A stretch of 64,000 bases of DNA from Nocardia sp. CDC159. Its GTDB lineage: Bacteria > Actinomycetota > Actinomycetes > Mycobacteriales > Mycobacteriaceae. The position numbers and the translations under genes were made by a program. Where the stretch lies: the NCBI RefSeq assembly GCF_023740735.1, contig NZ_JAMRXH010000006.1, forward strand, positions 1 to 64,000. Reading direction: 5' to 3'. Below are positions 63,562 through 64,000 of this stretch, one piece after another (within the stretch, counting starts at the first letter, position 1; each line of letters starts with the position of its first letter). The notes below the pieces were generated by a model. That model was not told the DNA's origin, searched no databases, and saw nothing but the letters and a program-made list of their open reading frames with translations.

Positions 63562-64000
63562 ATGATCGATATCATCACGTTCCGGGGAACCGGAGAGGTC
63601 AGAAATCCCGACGGGACCGCCTCGGGCATGTTGCAGGCGGTGACCGGGCTGCTGGATCCCCGATATTTCAGCTGGTTCGAGCCGGACTGGCCCGCATCCA
63701 TCGGTCCGGTTCCCGAGTTGTGGGGGCCCTCGCTGGACACCTCGGTGCGGGTCGGGACGGCCGCGGGGGTGGCGGCGATCCGGAACTCACCGAATGTGTG
63801 TGGGCTGCTGAGCAATTCGCTGGGTGGGATCGTGGTCGGCCGGATTCTCGAGGGGGTGCAGACGGGGGAGTTCACCAATGCCGACGGCAGTCCGCTGGAG
63901 ATCGCCTTCGCGGTGAACATCGCCAGTCCGGTTCGCCGGGCGGGGGATTCGGTGAAGGATCTGTGCCCGCCGGAGACGTTCGGGTTACACGGTCAGCACG
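63562..64000 (+). CDS. Lysin B/cutinase-like hydrolase, copy 2 (truncated by window edge)
   Basis: 146 residues visible from ATG 63562, with GGGAGAA upstream. It aligns throughout with copy 1 (MIDIITFRGTGE, SFEPDWPASIGP-type region, SPNVCGLLSNSLGGIVVGRILEGVQ), with the nucleophile again at Ser 86. It continues past the right end of the window. A tandem duplication; whether both copies are active cannot be judged. Confidence 0.85.
   Translation, partial: MIDIITFRGTGEVRNPDGTASGMLQAVTGLLDPRYFSWFEPDWPASIGPVPELWGPSLDTSVRVGTAAGVAAIRNSPNVCGLLSNSLGGIVVGRILEGVQTGEFTNADGSPLEIAFAVNIASPVRRAGDSVKDLCPPETFGLHGQH

Overview
The window is high-GC actinobacterial DNA, most likely from Nocardia or a close mycolate-producing relative. 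The reasons are a mycothiol-dependent formaldehyde dehydrogenase, a paired DUF5753 regulator and DUF397 protein, LppP/LprE-like lipoproteins, Thr/Pro-rich secreted wall enzymes, tandem lysin-B/cutinase-like hydrolases, and many GTG starts with 4-base stop/start overlaps. I found no rRNA, tRNA, CRISPR array or insertion sequence.

Layout. 1-4715 holds housekeeping and accessory genes: a GNAT acetyltransferase, an F420-type nitroreductase-like protein with a lipoprotein, a DUF4429-SHOCT protein, and an XRE/DUF397 pair. About 4723-34986 is a large biosynthetic island. It encodes a dissociated, highly reducing type II polyketide/fatty-acid-like synthase with its own malonyltransferase, an unusual acyl carrier protein carrying a zinc ribbon, and a phosphopantetheinyl transferase. 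There are two ketosynthase/chain-length-factor pairs, two ketoreductases, a dehydratase pair in which one partner has lost the catalytic His, and a FabL-type enoyl reductase. Tailoring genes are a cobalamin-binding radical SAM enzyme, two methyltransferases, three FAD enzymes, a class III aminotransferase, a second 721-residue protein with two aminotransferase folds, an AurF-type diiron N-oxygenase, and an AfsA (butyrolactone synthase) homologue. Export is by a LolD/MacB-type ABC transporter and an MMPL transporter. Control is by a LuxR protein with a degenerate receiver domain and a TetR protein. A near-identical 21-base box lies upstream of both rightward transcription units of the island.

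How the island may work (inference): malonyl-ACP is elongated and fully or partly reduced. The product is methylated, aminated and N-oxidised, giving a reduced or polyene chain carrying an amine, hydroxylamine or nitro group. The AfsA homologue either makes a signal or joins the beta-ketoacyl chain to a glycerol-type acceptor.

35064-58895 is ordinary chromosome: an SDR with its MarR regulator and a shared duplicated operator, lipoproteins, a secreted GH18 chitinase, a secreted lytic transglycosylase, formaldehyde/alcohol dehydrogenases, a DUF89 protein, a PP2C phosphatase, a lone lycopene-cyclase-like gene, an ABC-F ATPase and a CAP-domain protein. 59068-64000 carries a small HTH protein, a cupin/MarR pair with a perfect palindromic operator, and a compact two-gene locus that looks like a graspetide RiPP pathway (an MvdD-type ATP-grasp ligase preceded by an unusually long precursor-like protein). 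It ends with a thioesterase and two tandem lysin-B-like hydrolases, the second cut off by the window edge.
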